Source of the DNA: Monilinia fructicola
Taxonomy: Eukaryota > Ascomycota > Leotiomycetes > Helotiales > Sclerotiniaceae
NCBI GenBank assembly: GCA_008692225.1
Contig: VICG01000006.1
Coordinates: 1,803,501-1,867,500 of the forward strand
DNA: 64,000 nt
Direction of reading: 5' to 3'
The position numbers were made by a program, and so were the translations under genes. The notes beneath the pieces are model-generated. The model was given only the letters and a program-made list of their open reading frames with translations, searched no databases and had not been told where the DNA came from. Position 1 is the stretch's first letter; each line of letters starts with the position of its first letter. Of the stretch, positions 37,631-50,611 are shown in pieces.

Positions 37631-39848
37631 TCACCTGAAAAGGGCCTGCTGATACTGTACAATGCTCTCTTGGAAAACCTTCGTAACTGTCCTAGGACCC
37701 ATGAACCCCGAATCGTACAATAACTGAGCTCCCGGAAACCGCGAAAACTCTTCGATATTCCGAGATGCAAGGCCTTCCCCACCTTGCCGCTGTAATCTTA
37801 TCCAAACAGTAAAAATCCTTTCAATATCCAGAACTTGAAATCCTTCAATGGTGTACGATCATGCTGAGCACCCATTCAATATTATGGGGTTTACTTACTA
37901 TGTGTGTTAACAACGCAAGCTGGGTTTCGAAAGTCATATTGCATTCATGACAGGTTAGCTGCCGCGGTCCGTGAAATGGGGAGTGTTCCACATGTTGGTC
38001 GAAGTCGACTTTATTGTCAAAAGGTGGGGCCTTGCACTCTTTGCATCGTAATGCCAGCTTAGGTGGTGCCTTTGCTTCCGACAGGATTTTCTGGGCAAGT
38101 TGATTTGCGGCATGATATCTATCGACATTCGGCTCGTCATCAATTTGGATGAGTGGCTGAGCGGATTTAAACGGGAGAGAGACGCCAACGGCCGGTAAAG
38201 TCTTTCTTTCTAAGACTGGTGAGAAGTTCGTGCGGGATGTTTGGTAACTGTCGCCTGAGTCCGAATTTGCCAACAGAATGCTACAAGTGGCGAGATGGCT
38301 ATCTCGAGCAGCAGAGGTTAAGAAGAAAATATCCGGACAAGCTTCACAACCGAACCCATGCTCTCTTGAGAAATGCTTTTCCACGGCATCTGGTGACTCG
38401 AATGTCTCAGTACATTGGACGCAACCAAAAACTGGTTTCGGCGAATGAGCTTTGGCCATGTGTGTTTTGAGTGCAGGATCAGAATCCTTGTCAAAGAATC
38501 CTTCACAAGTTTGGCACTTCACCATACTGCACGAAAGATAATGAACTCTAAATCCATCAAGGCTTGTAGAAGTATGATCACAGCTTGGTCTCGGGCACTT
38601 CATCTGAAGTCCATGGTCGTTCGCTAAATGGTGCTCTAAGTCGAGTCGCTTAAGAAACATTCCGCCACATCGCTCGCAAGTGTTACGGCCGTATTTGAGC
38701 TGTTTATCCAGCGCAGCTTTCGCAGAAGCTGACTGCTCCAGACTTGCGGTACTTCCTGGAATTACTACGTCAATATGCCGAAGAGCGTGCTGTAGTACTT
38801 CTTCCACAGTTTTGAATGTCTCTGAACACTTAGGACAATTGAGTCGACGTGCGTTTGTACAGTGCAAGTCATGGGCAGCGGTATCGGTGAAAGTCTCCCC
38901 ACACGACGGACACACCTGATGATGATGATGAGGGGGTTGATTGTTTTTCAAGAGGTCCAAGGTATTGCATTCAACATTACATTCCGGACATTTGTGACCA
39001 TGTGCTTCCTCAAAATGGCGTTTTGGAGTAGTATCGAGCCTGAACAGCCTTGAACACGCGGTACATTGGGATTTATGAGAATTGGATTCATGCTGTCTGA
39101 GAAGAAGATAAGATTCAAACAGCAACATGGTGCAGTATTTGCATTGGAAAGAATGCTGCTGTGTCTTATGCAAATGTAGTTCGGCGCTGTTGTCAAACTT
39201 GGCGGGGCATATGAGACATTTGGTTGCTAGATGTTCATATTTTTTGTGTAGACTCAAGTGATTGGGGCCATCAAATAAGAGTTGACACTGGTCGCACTTC
39301 CATGTGTGATCCGCGGTGATGTGCTGCTGAAGACTGCTATTGAATGGGAATGATTTGTTACACTTTGAGCAACGGTATGAATGAGCTGAAGAGTTCACGT
39401 GCTGTTCAAATGCAGACTGTGATCGGAATTCTCTTTCACAGGGGTCGCACTTGAAGTCGTGGTATGCAGCCTCATGCTCATCAAAAGATTGTCTGGATGT
39501 AAATCTTAGATCACATTCGACACAGCGGTAGTTGTGCACATCATTGTTATGTTGATCCCGAGCTTTTGTAGCAGCGAAGGTCTTGCCACAGCCAAACATA
39601 CAAGGGAGGGTGTGATGAGTTCTGTTGTGTAAGTCTAGGGAATCCTCTGAATAGTGGGGTACGCCGCATGGATAGCACCAAAACTTGTGTTTGTTTTCTG
39701 CATGTTGTTCCAAGGCGTTCTCACTACCAAACGCCTTATCGCAATGTTCGCAGATCCAGGCTGGAATATGTTCATAGCTTTGACAATGACAGATCAACTC
39801 GCGCTTGGATCCGAACTCCTCATTACAAGTCGAGCACACGAAAGGCAT
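37631..39848 (-). CDS. multi-C2H2 zinc-finger protein (about 21 fingers)
   Basis: Exon 1 (39848-37899) encodes 650 residues made almost entirely of C2H2-like modules, from FVCSTCNEEFGSK to LTCHECNMTFETQ. Spacing is mostly CxxC-x12-H-x3-5-H. At least two fingers are degenerate (the CPRPSC module and the one with KNNQPPHHH). A perfect donor GTAAGT follows LLTHI, and an acceptor ATTACAG 109 nt later opens a 52-codon exon (37789-37631, RQGGEGLASRNIEEFSRFPG). If unspliced, the protein ends at 37845 and the last finger gains its second His (HIVSKPH), so both C-termini are possible. There are no linkers of the TGEKP type, so DNA binding is not assured; RNA or protein binding is also possible. The short C-termini of fingers end at His-x5-His in several places. 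Confidence 0.8.
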
Positions 39849-40289
39849 TGTGGCTTTGGGTTGGAGATCACCACCTTCGTATGGTTGTGGTAAGTATACC
39901 TGTTCACTCGTTAGCCATTAGCATATTTTTTTCAAGTGATATTGAGAAAACAAACCTGAATCTTTGCGAGATGCAATAATCTCTTATGAAGATCAGTTTT
40001 GATAACGAGAAAGTCTTCAAATGAGCTAGATTAGAATCGCTGTACCCGAGTGTAGCTCGACGATCACGACTTGCTAGATGTTTGAAACCTGAAATTGGTT
40101 GAATTGGAGAAGAACTTAATCGATAGAAAGAATATCACAAGGGGTTCAGATGTTTGGAGAGAAGCTTGAGGTGAAGAAGAGTTCAGAATTAAAGTAGTGA
40201 GTAGAATAGAAGATGAGAAAGAAGGTGAGATATAGGGCTGCAAAGAAGAATAAGAAGAATAAGAAGAGGAAGAGAAGGAAGAGAAGGAA

Positions 40290-40320
<31 letters not shown>

Positions 40321-43300
40321 AGAAAGAGGAGGAGGAATGACAAGAGAGTATATGCCGCACAAAACCCCAAAGGATGGAATTTGGTGCTTGATAGGATTTA
40401 CAAACAAAGGATAATTCCTATGCGAAACCTAACAAATATCCAATGAAGATGATCGAATGGGAAGAATTAAACGGTAGACGCAAGAAACAGATGGATTAGT
40501 GATGAGGATTGAGGATCTTAGAATAATTGTGACACTTGCAGTGATTGTCGACGTGGTATGAACTGGAAGCTGTCGAGGAAAAGATTCGGAAGTGTAATTT
40601 CCACTAGCGTGGTTGTGACCAATCACCCCTCAAAAGTGAACTTTCACCCGATATCGAGGTGACAAATAAAGAACATCAACCATATTTTACCTTACAATAC
40701 AGTGAATGGCATCACAACATGTATCAAGACCTACCGAGGTAGGTAGGTATACATAGATCTTTGATATCTGATTGGAAAAATGGATATGACAAAGACGAAA
40801 AGAGAAAATGACCCAGATCAACAAACAAGTCTGGTCGTTGAATGTTCTTCTGTCCCATTCTCAACATCAAATGCCAATTGTTTGGATGGAAGATTTAAAC
40901 TGAGTTCTTATATGGACATTATATAAAGAAAGTAAACCCCAGAGCAACAACTTTCGAATGGGGGCTAAATACAATACAGGGAATTTCGTCTTCTAGCAGC
41001 TCTTCATTTAGTTGTATGCATCTGCTAGATGAACAATAAGAGCACCTCCATGGAAGTTAAGTCCTGTCATTCATTGAGTATCTCACTTACCCTTTTTCCA
41101 TTGAGTTGAACACTGTTGGAATATGGATTATCATTAGCTGAAGCGCCAGTGTGCTCTTTGTCTATATTCATAACTGAAGTTGTGCAACCAGACCATAGAA
41201 GGCAGCATTGTTGTGTGTCATGGTGAAACGACTGAAATCTTTAGGACAAAAATGTAATGTTCATATGCATCAATATGGCTGACAACTTTTGGACCAGATA
41301 GATGCCTTTGGGTAACAGTGTTCATGTCCAAGCAACTTCTAACATACCTCTTTCGTTCAAGTATAGGAGTCTTTCGTTTAGATTTCCTATTTGGTATCAG
41401 CCAAACGAAAACAATTGTCGAAAACAACCACAAAACACATTGACGAACAAGAGATCTCTTTTCAAAGTCTATTTCTTAGGAATTCCCATTTGATCCATTT
41501 GATCCATTTGATCCACAACAACTGTTACTTATTCTGGCAGTCCGAGATCTCATATGCCAGCTGTGTGTGCCCTGCGTGTGCCCTGTGTGTACACTTGTAC
41601 AATGAAATCCAGAGATCATTCTCGACTTGGTTACCAAGAGAGGGAAAGTTCCCGATCTGGAGAATATGGATCTTTTCTGGATGTATAAGGTTCCATTCTT
41701 CTCTTTATCTGTTAACACATGATATTGAGAAATTTCCTAAGTAAGAAATGATCAGTACCATACTACGGTAACCGAGAGCCAAGAACTGGATCCCAAGGAT
41801 CTTTGAGAGACAGCATCCCAAGAATTCTCCATTTCTCATCTCGAAGAAAGTGGAATTATGCATGCCAACACCAACCATTTTCAGACGAAACGACGAGTTC
41901 ATATACATATTGAGCAAAACTTCATTTATCGAATTGTTCAAGCCTTTGGCAAACAAGAAGATAGATTCAAATTAATCCAGGGGTTGTAGCAAACCTTTTC
42001 TTTTTACCATGCTACCTCCTTGCACTTCCAGGTTCTGCTCGTCGTGGAAAAAGAGGCTATCTGCCGGTGAGGCATACCGCGATCGATCTGAGCAATTGTT
42101 GGGCATCTGCCAACTCTTGGGTTCAAGTCAAACATAATGCCATTTGCCCCAGGTAACAGGGTCGGCTTGAACCACTGTGAACCTTATTAGAAGACCGGTA
42201 GATCCACATAATTGCCGAAGGATTCATAGAGTACAGACATCGCACAACACAATCGAAACCGAACCTCCGACACTCCGATTCTTCACATTCCTTCTCATCC
42301 CAATGCTTCCAGCACAGCACAGCACAGCACAACCTGCCAGGCGCGATGAGGATTCCGAATTGAACCGAAACCTCAGTATCTGTTACTTGATAGCTTATGG
42401 GCAATTCGTTGGAAGAACGATCAATACATACCAACATTTGTGGGAAGGAAATATCGTACACCCTGCAAGATACCCACATAGTATATCGTTTGGAATGAGT
42501 GCATGTTATAACATCGATATCTTGCTGTGGTGGAACCGATGCTGGGAGACTTTTACACTAAGATATGATCATAAGAGATCAAAACTCTTGTGTAGAATGT
42601 CATTAGCCTCGTAAGCCTCGAAAAGTGGGTACTCGTTGGCGCGGCAATCTATTAAGGTTGAAGGTATTCACGATGTGGTTGGTATTTTTGTATTTTTTAC
42701 CGGACATTTGGTTACAAAAGTTTCCAAAGTTAAGACTGAGCCCTATTGGAGCAAACTTCCGCAAAATATACGACGTTTAGGTAGGCAGATTCGGAATGGT
42801 ATGCATTTTCAGGAAATCGAACGAACGGTAGATTGGATGGTTTGAAATTTGTATGGGGGGGGTTTTACTTAATAACCTTCCTTATTTAGGGTACTTCGTT
42901 TAAATCCAGGATTGCGAGGATTTCGGAATGCATGCTACTTCCCGGGGCAATTGATTTGAGTGACTTCATGTCAATGCTACTACTGGATTACTGATCAACC
43001 ACGTTTTACTGGGTGTGAAGGGCAAGAGAGAAAACAGAGTTTCCTAAGGTTTAGATCACTCGCATGGATGACTTTCTTTCATATATGGTAGCGAAGCTAT
43101 AATTGGAAGGGCTCTCACGCATCATTTGTCTCATAGGTTAGGATTGATTACCGGACGTGCCCTTCAACGGTTCATAGTCTTTGATTTATGGTCCATGCGG
43201 CCACACTTCCTTAGCATGGTCTAGGGCCTAGGCCTCAATTTGATATCATTGATAACTTGGTATATACTCTCTACTCAAATATACATCGGGTCGCTACCGT

Positions 43301-43329
43301 AGGTTGAATGTTCTTCCGAATACTCAAGA
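39849..43329. other. 3.5-kb divergent intergenic region, no supported gene
   Basis: Separates two divergent zinc-finger genes. A purine tract (40210-40345, GAAGAAGAAGGAAG-like) lies ~400 bp upstream of the C2H2 gene. Other small repeats: (TTTGATCCA)n near 41491-41515 and AGCAC repeats at 42311-42330. A 145-codon frame at 42177-42614 begins with GTG and shows no family signal. Confidence 0.5.
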
Positions 43330-46300
43330 ATGTCTGATCATGTCCACTCCTTCATACGAGGTGTCCACTCGAATTTGCAGTCAGATACAGCTCCAGATCC
43401 AATGAGCCTAGACACTGAAGTAACTGTTCCTCAAAAAAGCAGTCTACCTCCACCAGCCTCATCTTTTGGTTGTAGTCAATGTCCCAAGTCATTCAACAGA
43501 CGTGAGAACTTGAGTCGGCACATGAAAACTCGTGAGTAGCTACAAATTAGGATGAAGCCGAATTCATTACATATCATCTATCCGGATGATTACTCGCTAA
43601 CAGAGATAACCTTTTAGATGATGTCCCTCGAACTCATATATGTCAGATATGTGAGAAGACTTTCACAAGGAGCGATTTACTAAAAAGACATGAAGCGGGC
43701 CATGAACGATGGGACAAGAAAGAACCCAAGTCCGAAGGAAGGAGGCCATTGGTAAAACGGAGGAAGACATCCGAGGGTCCTGCAGAAATTCAGAAAACTT
43801 CTGAGAACTTCAACTGGACGCCCACATCTCGATCAGAATCAGCTCACCTTTCTCCATTGTCTAGCGAACCATCTTTTGTAACGGCAACGGCAAGTGGAAG
43901 TTATTCAAATTCGTTCCAGGACTCTAGTGGAATGGATCTTCCTCTGCTCGATAACAACGAACGCCAAAATCTAGAGAACAGTCATAGAGATTGGATGTCT
44001 GAAGAAGCCCCTAGGCCATTTGTGGAAAGTCAACGAATAGGCATCGTCGAAAATGCACCTCATCCAATGCCAGGGTTCACTTTCTCACATCATGGTACGA
44101 ATTCATTCCCCCAGCAATACCGAGAATCATATCAAGATATATTGTTAGATTCTCAAACTCCTACGATCACTCACGGCATGATGGGGTATTCAGGTCATGT
44201 ACCTTTCAGTAATGCCTCCTATCTGCAACCCGAGCAAAATAGTCCAGCAGGGAATGAGTGGTTCTCTAACGACTTCCACGCTGCTATGCTTGAGACCGGA
44301 AACGAGTGGGGTGGAAATAATGGGATTTTATATAGCCAGAATATTCCGGTTTCGAATCAACTACAGCAAAATTCTAGTAATATCAAATTAGAAAGTCCAG
44401 TTGCAACTTCGACAATAATGGGCGGTGAGCCTAGATTAGGGTATTATGATCCCAAGAACGATACTCTGGAATCGCTTCTAGCTCGATCTGCAGGTATCAT
44501 ACGCGGTTCCCCCCCTCCGAATCTACCATGGGACGAAGACAAATGGCCTTTTTTATGGAATCCTACATCTGACCCAGTTTCAATACTGGCAGCCGATCCC
44601 ATTACTATTCCATTTGATCATTCTTTGTTCCAAAGCCACAATCCACGGTATGATATCTCTGAGTCGACTTATTACAAAATTCGAGATTTTTTAGCTTCTC
44701 CCATCAATGAACTTCATAACAGAAAACCACTTTACTCAATGCCATCATTCTATGTGGTCAATATCTTCATCGGCCTCTACTTTAAGCATTTCTCACACCA
44801 AGCTCCCGTGCTCCATCATCCAACCGTCGATACCAATCAACTCTCACCATCATTGTTGGCCGCAATGATGATCATCGGGGCTACCTACAGTCACGTAAAG
44901 AATGGAAGACGTTTCGCGATTGTTCTGATTGATGTTATCGGCTGGCAATTACAAGCCTCTATTAATCTTGATATTAGCTTGATTCGTAATCCCATGACGA
45001 TCTTTACGGAAGTCTTACTTGTTCAGATGGGCTTATGGTGTGGGAATAAGCGTGCATTCTATGTGGGCGAAGCATTTCGAGGAAACTTTGTTTCTCATAC
45101 ACGTCGGTTATACGAGAGCGAGAAGTGGAACCCGTCAACCAAGAACTCATCCATAGATGAGAATTTTGAAAATACCGAATCTCGATGGAAGCGTTGGATA
45201 AATGAGGAAACTCTGAAAAGAATCTATTGGGTCGTTTATACGACCGATCGCCAACTTTCCGCAATTTGGAATCAATCGTCAACAGTCGCGATTGGTGATT
45301 TGATTGATCTCGGTTGTCCTTCCGATGAGGCCTTATGGTACGCACCTTCAGCTTGTGACTGGAAACTTGCTCTTGGTTCTGAGGTTGCACCAGAATGCAT
45401 ATCCTTCGCAGCCGCTGTTGGGCCTTTTCTCTTTCCATTCGCCCCAACTCCTATCAACTCCCCCCTGGGGCGGTTCTCGTCTCCCGAAGACCATATGTTA
45501 CAATCTCAAGACCATCTCTTACCTAATCTCAATCCTTACACCGCATTTCTTGTCCTTCTTGAAATACAGCATCAAATATTTGAATTCTCACAAGAACGTT
45601 TACTGGCTAGTAAATTCATCAGTAGTCAGAACCATCCAGAAACCTACGGATGCTCACCTGAAAATCACCACTCTCTACCTGGCAATCACGCCGAAACTAG
45701 GAATCTTCATTATGCCCCGGGCGCATCTCCTTCTCAGGCCCTCAACTCCCGTATCTCTGCGAGGAGACAAGAACTAGCCTGTACGTTAGTGTATTAGGCA
45801 TCTGAACCTCCCAATGACGATAAATAAACTAACAAAAATCCAGACTCGCTTGACCTTTTTTCTAAAACATACTTGCGACCTCATATCAATAGCTCTTATC
45901 CTACATCAACATTAAGACCTCATACTTTCCACTATAATTGTATTGTTCAACACCATCTCTCAACCATTTTTCTTGATGTCCCTCTCTCGGACATACTAGA
46001 TGCTGTTGGAAAATCCGGATCGATGGGCGTTGAACCCGCTTTAAGAAGACATCAATTTCGGACACGTGAAGATCATGAATTGGCCGTTGATATGGCCGTT
46101 CGAGCCGCTGAAGCTATCATGGAGGTTAACCGCGATGTCAATGGCGCGGATATACTGGGCCGAGGTATAGGCGGCGATGAGACACCAGGGGGGGTAAGAG
46201 CAGGAATGGTAGATACAGGAGCATATGGCGCCGTGTTATTGATGGTGAGCCACGTTGTTCTATGGCTCTTTGCACAAGTGGCGGATAGAAGTCAAAAGGA

Positions 46301-46574
46301 GCACTTGATGAGCAGATTGCAGGGATACAGGACTCCTACAGACAGTGGTTTCTTGAATATCTTAGGGATTGAATTGGCTGCAAATGAAGATTTGCCTTCT
46401 ACGTCTGGGATGGGGTATGAAGGTGTTCAAAACAACGGAGGCAAAGATCAGCAGAACATATATAGACCATCAAGAGCGCTCTTCAGAAGTGCGGCGGAGA
46501 CGCTGACCAAGTTTGGGACTTGGGGTGTGGCGCTAGATATGGCACTGCTTCTACATTTTAGGGCGGAGGGCTGA
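43330..46574 (+). CDS. transcription factor, two C2H2 fingers plus fungal_trans domain
   Basis: Three exons (43330-43531, 43618-45780, 45844-46574) give 1031 codons. Finger 1 (CSQCPKSFNRRENLSRHMKTH) is completed across the first intron. Finger 2 (CQICEKTFTRSDLLKRHEAGH) follows at once, with a basic tail KRRK. The middle is a Ser/Asn/Gln-rich linker. From about residue 460 it matches the fungal_trans (PF04082) type domain: APVLHHPTVD, then LAAMMIIGATYSH, RLYESEKWN, and LKRIYWVVYTTDRQLS. A C-terminal helical region ends LLLHFRAEG. This architecture, two N-terminal C2H2 fingers with fungal_trans, is shared by Adr1/Klf1-like fungal activators, which act in the nucleus. Target genes cannot be inferred here. 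Confidence 0.88.
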
Positions 46575-48461
46575 GGAGAATCTTCGCTGCATACTGTATT
46601 GTTTCTGTGTTTAGAAAGGAGTAGTAGAAGCGATTTACCTCTTGTCACATGTTTAGATATCCAACGCGTCTTTAAGCCAACGGGTATTGGTATACAAATT
46701 TATCAGATACTCTACTGTACTTAAAATCTCAAATGAATCCAGAATACCACAAGAACATGGCCTTCTAATGCTGTTATCGAGAACCGTAAATGTCCATCAA
46801 AATTGATTGCATCATATCAATACCTTAGATGTAAATCCAGACTCCAGACCCATATAATACAGATTGCTCGCTTACAAACCATAAGTATCGCTCCGGCATA
46901 TCCATCTTGACAGCTTTTCCCCGTGCCGCGCCATCTCCCGAGGTAATGATACAGTAAAGAAAGAAAAAAGCTCGTCAAAGTTCAAATACCGAAAGTGAAT
47001 AACGTCATCGACTAGGGTGGTGACCAGCTCCCCGGTTCCGCTCGCTAAATCTTGTTCTACTGTAAACGTTGCATTCTATGAAACCTCCGAGAATTCTTCC
47101 TGCTAGCGCTCCATGGCTCAGCCCGCTAGAAGTGACGTGCGTGCCTCCTTGTTCTTTTTGTAGATACCGGAGGGAGGACTGCTGGATAGAGAATCAAGGA
47201 TCTGGAATGTTGGATAGGTCTATGGCAGAGCAGCACGGTCACTCGCGGCTGCGGCTGCGGCTGCGTATTCGGATCGTCGGATCTTCGGATCTTCGGATTT
47301 GGAAGCTGGGCTCTGGCTCTGGCTGGCTGTGGGCTCGGCGGAATCTTAGGGGAGGGTGGACGGTAAAGGCTGGAGCTTGGTCCGATTATTAAGTCGGTGT
47401 CTTTGCGAGGAGGGAGGTGGGTTACGGCGTATGATGGGTTTTGCTTCTGGTTTCGGGTTTGGGGTTTGGTTTGGGGTTTGGGCGCGCGAGGGTAAGGCTA
47501 ATCAAAGATGGAGAACCGACTAGTACTGTTGAACTACAGTAGTTCGATTTTTTGGGATGACTAATGGAGGTTTCTTGTTCAACATCTACTACATATGGGT
47601 AGGTGTTCCATTTAGTTTTGTTGTTGTGCTGACTGGATGATCGTTAATCATAGCTTTGATTACGTGGAATATTGTGAATGTATCGAGGATATACGACATC
47701 GTCCTGCCGTTCAATAATAAATAAACCATCCGTCGATCTCCAAACTTACAATTCTATAGCATCTGCTGATGGTCATATACCCAGTACGTGAGCAAATTTA
47801 TTACTAGTTGAGTAGGAGGCCCATGTTCATATATCATAGATACCGAGCCGTGTTACAGATATACAGCAGATCAACGGATGTACATGAAATATAAATGAAG
47901 CGAGGTTGACTTGGTCCGGTTCATATATAGATGGCTTGCTTCTAAAAATCTATTGGGTAGATACTCAGTCGTAATTACAGCCACATGTATCGATCTAGTC
48001 TTGTCATTTTCTAGGACATCATGTAAGTGGGAACTTGATATATAGGCACCTACCGAGTATATCGTCCAAATTTCTTTATACCCACATATCTTGGCCAGCC
48101 AACATGTATTTGAGGCTTTGAGAAATCTATACTATCGCGATGTTTCTATGCTGAGATTGTAAGCCAAGGTTGCTGCGTTTGGAAGAATGGGATGAAGTTA
48201 GGCGCTTAGGATTAACGGTGAATGACTCATCACGCCGATTTTGAGCGCTGTGAGACAAATGTCAACCGTATGTATATACTTACGTTCCAGATATATTCAT
48301 GCGACGGAAGAAGACAGATAGCAATGGACGGGATTGAATAATTGGGGTTTCAAATCCAATGATTTACGGTGTTATAATCTTACTCATCAGTATCATATCC
48401 ATATATCTAGTAAGATATTTGTAGATCTAAATCCCAACCCAATCTACACGAAAACACAATA
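46575..48461. other. intergenic, no gene seen
   Basis: About 1.9 kb with short CGGAT and GGTTT repeats (47262-47300 and 47440-47480) and many ATAT-rich tetramers. No ORF with features. Confidence 0.5.
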
Positions 48462-49283
48462 ATGACGGCCTCAAACCCAATCTCACCGGCATTCTCAACC
48501 TCCACACCCACACCTAGAATCACCCCTGCGCACAAACTCTCCATCCAACTCCCTCCCCGTCCCCATCTCCACACCTGGAACCGACACCTCCCTGCATACA
48601 ACCAAGCCCATTGTTCCGAAATCCCAATCTTCAAAGACGCCTGTTATGTTCGCGAACAAGTATTCGTACACGAACAACAGGCTATTCCACTGATACATCA
48701 CCTTGATACCGATGATGCGAGATGCGTACATATCGTTATATACGCGCCCGACGATGTGTCCTCTGGAGGGTCACGCGACACGGTTCAGAGCAAATATGTC
48801 CCCGTGGGAACGATCCGGATTCTCCCTTATCCCGATCATGAGCGACCTCTGCCTAACTCGAGTATTGTGGCTCCGCCACCGATCACCGATGAGGAACTCC
48901 TACAATCCTCAATACTTTTCAATCTCCCCCCACCTCCCTATAAACCTACCATCCCCTCTGACCTATATGATGGAATCGAGCCCTACATCCGCCTAGGACG
49001 TTTGGCTCTCTTACCGTCGTACCGTGGACGAGGATATGCAGATTTACTAATCCAAACGGCTTTAAAATGGGCTAGTGAGAATCCGAAATTCTCTTATGAG
49101 ATGCTGGGGGAGAAGGAAAAGAAGAGCGTACCGGAATGGAGGGGCTTGGTGTGTTTGTATGCCAGGGAGACGGCGGTGGGGACCTGGGCACGGAATGGAT
49201 TTTTGGTAGATGAGGGTATGGGGATATGGTGGGAGGTGGGGATTAGACATGTAGGCATGGTGAAGAGGGTGAGGATTGAGTAG
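48462..49283 (+). CDS. GNAT-family N-acetyltransferase
   Basis: A single exon of 273 codons preceded by an A/C-rich leader. The GNAT fold is visible: N-terminal motif C/D with CYVREQVFVHEQQAIP, the substrate-facing strand, then motif A RLGRLALLPSYRGRGYADLL, where RGRGYA is the acetyl-CoA pyrophosphate loop (R/QxxGxG/A). Motif B ends LVCLYARETAVGTWARNGF, and the C-terminus is basic. Between the motifs a ~70-residue insert, DERPLPNS...PPPYKPT, is longer than in minimal GNATs. The family transfers acetyl from acetyl-CoA to an amine; the substrate cannot be read from sequence. The fold and the VFVHEQ motif are typical of fungal ElaA-like or uncharacterised acyltransferases. Confidence 0.85.
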   Translation: MTASNPISPAFSTSTPTPRITPAHKLSIQLPPRPHLHTWNRHLPAYNQAHCSEIPIFKDACYVREQVFVHEQQAIPLIHHLDTDDARCVHIVIYAPDDVSSGGSRDTVQSKYVPVGTIRILPYPDHERPLPNSSIVAPPPITDEELLQSSILFNLPPPPYKPTIPSDLYDGIEPYIRLGRLALLPSYRGRGYADLLIQTALKWASENPKFSYEMLGEKEKKSVPEWRGLVCLYARETAVGTWARNGFLVDEGMGIWWEVGIRHVGMVKRVRIE

Positions 49284-49672
49284 AGGAGAAGTAGAAGACT
49301 AGTTGAGAAGTTTTTGTGGTATTTAAGGGGTGAAGACATTGGATCTCGTCGGACAATCGACTTATGAGCGCCATATTCAAATTGCCACTCGATCCTTTGC
49401 TATGCCTTATTCTTGTAGCATGCACTAGCATGTTGAAGTAGTTATAAAGTTTCATGAAAAGAACTAGTCAAATAAGAATAATGACTACTGTGATCTATTA
49501 TGTTCTATTAGTGGCTATTATGTAAGTATTAGAATACCCCAACTCCTATCCGATGCATGGCTCTTGCTCATACAATAAATGGTATCATCCAAAAGAAAGA
49601 GCTCCTTCCTGGATCCCATCCCACCAATAAATTCCGGCCAATAAATTCCCCTATCCTTATGTGTGAAAAAGA
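49284..49672. other. convergent intergenic region
   Basis: About 390 bp between two convergent genes. No gene seen. Confidence 0.5.
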
Positions 49673-50611
49673 TCATGCCTCGATGAGATCGGGTACAGCT
49701 GGTCCGACCCCCCTCAGCAAAACTATACGGTTGCCGTTAACCAAAGCGTCCCCAACTTTCTCGTTGAATTCTAACAACCTCCCAGCCTCAACGTGAAAGA
49801 TTCTAAGCTTCTCTTTCTCATCGGTTCCTTGATTATTCACGTTCTCTACTTGTAGCCCCTTTGCTGCTGCATCCAAAACCCGACCCATTACCCAATCTTT
49901 CGAGAAAAAGAAACCTCCGCTAGGAAATTTCGAAGTTGTTGTAGCAGCCTCAGCATCCACGTATATATATACTCTCTTTTCCGGAGGCACCTTTGCGTCT
50001 CCTTTTGCCGTCTTTTTGAGTTGATTTGTTGCCACTAGCCTTGCAGCTGTCGATGAAGGTTTTGGCTCAGGTAGGACCCGAGTTGAGGCAACTTTTGCTT
50101 TCTGTGCCGCTCCCCAAGCTCTTAACTTGCCGAAGGCTAATTTCGCAGTTGTTTGTTGTTCGTTAAATCTGCCAACTCTTGCACCTATTGGTATAAGGTT
50201 CTTGCAATCATGATCTTCCCGTAGTCGATGTTTCAGACAGTAATCCCTATTGCATATGGAACAATGTACGCCCGTCGATAAACTCGTTCCAATTATAGTC
50301 TTACAAGTCGGTGATGCGCATGGCTTCTCAACATCTGCCATCATTTTCCCTGCGCCCAAAGAGTGTTTAGATTGATTGGCAAGCCGACGTCTGGCCGCCC
50401 ATTCTCCAGGACGTGAGCATTGGTGACTGGTTTCTGTTCGGTGATCGAGGCAAAATGTACCACGACATGATTCGCAACGAAATGGAAGGAAGTCGAGTTG
50501 ATTACAATACTCGAATTGGCAATGAACGCCTATTAGTGTCGGATCTTTCTCATCCATTGTACTGAAGGAAACGTCTTCTGGCGTTTCTGAATTTGATGAT
50601 GAAGAAGCCAT
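49673..50611 (-). CDS. AN1-type zinc-finger protein, Cuz1/ZFAND1-like
   Basis: A single exon of 312 codons. The first AN1 finger (about residues 30-70) has HCQFEYCNQLDFLPFRCESC, then FCLDHR and HQC. The second (about 95-145) has CASPTC, HCSICNRDYCLKHR and HDC. A basic linker follows. The C-terminal ~90 residues (RVYIYVDAEAATTTSKFP to RIVLLRGVG) resemble the ubiquitin-like fold of Cuz1. Cuz1/ZFAND1 recruits Cdc48 to the proteasome in arsenite or heat stress, and the domain order matches this. No frame break. It is convergent with the GNAT gene. Confidence 0.85.
   Translation of the reverse strand: MASSSSNSETPEDVSFSTMDEKDPTLIGVHCQFEYCNQLDFLPFRCESCRGTFCLDHRTETSHQCSRPGEWAARRRLANQSKHSLGAGKMMADVEKPCASPTCKTIIGTSLSTGVHCSICNRDYCLKHRLREDHDCKNLIPIGARVGRFNEQQTTAKLAFGKLRAWGAAQKAKVASTRVLPEPKPSSTAARLVATNQLKKTAKGDAKVPPEKRVYIYVDAEAATTTSKFPSGGFFFSKDWVMGRVLDAAAKGLQVENVNNQGTDEKEKLRIFHVEAGRLLEFNEKVGDALVNGNRIVLLRGVGPAVPDLIEA

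Noticed and set aside
42177..42614. 145-codon plus-strand frame
   Set aside because: No ATG at the frame start, no recognisable family, C/A-rich stretch in the middle.
47069..47392. 107-codon plus-strand ORF
   Set aside because: Arises from CGGAT/CTGGCT short repeats; not protein-like at the C-terminus.
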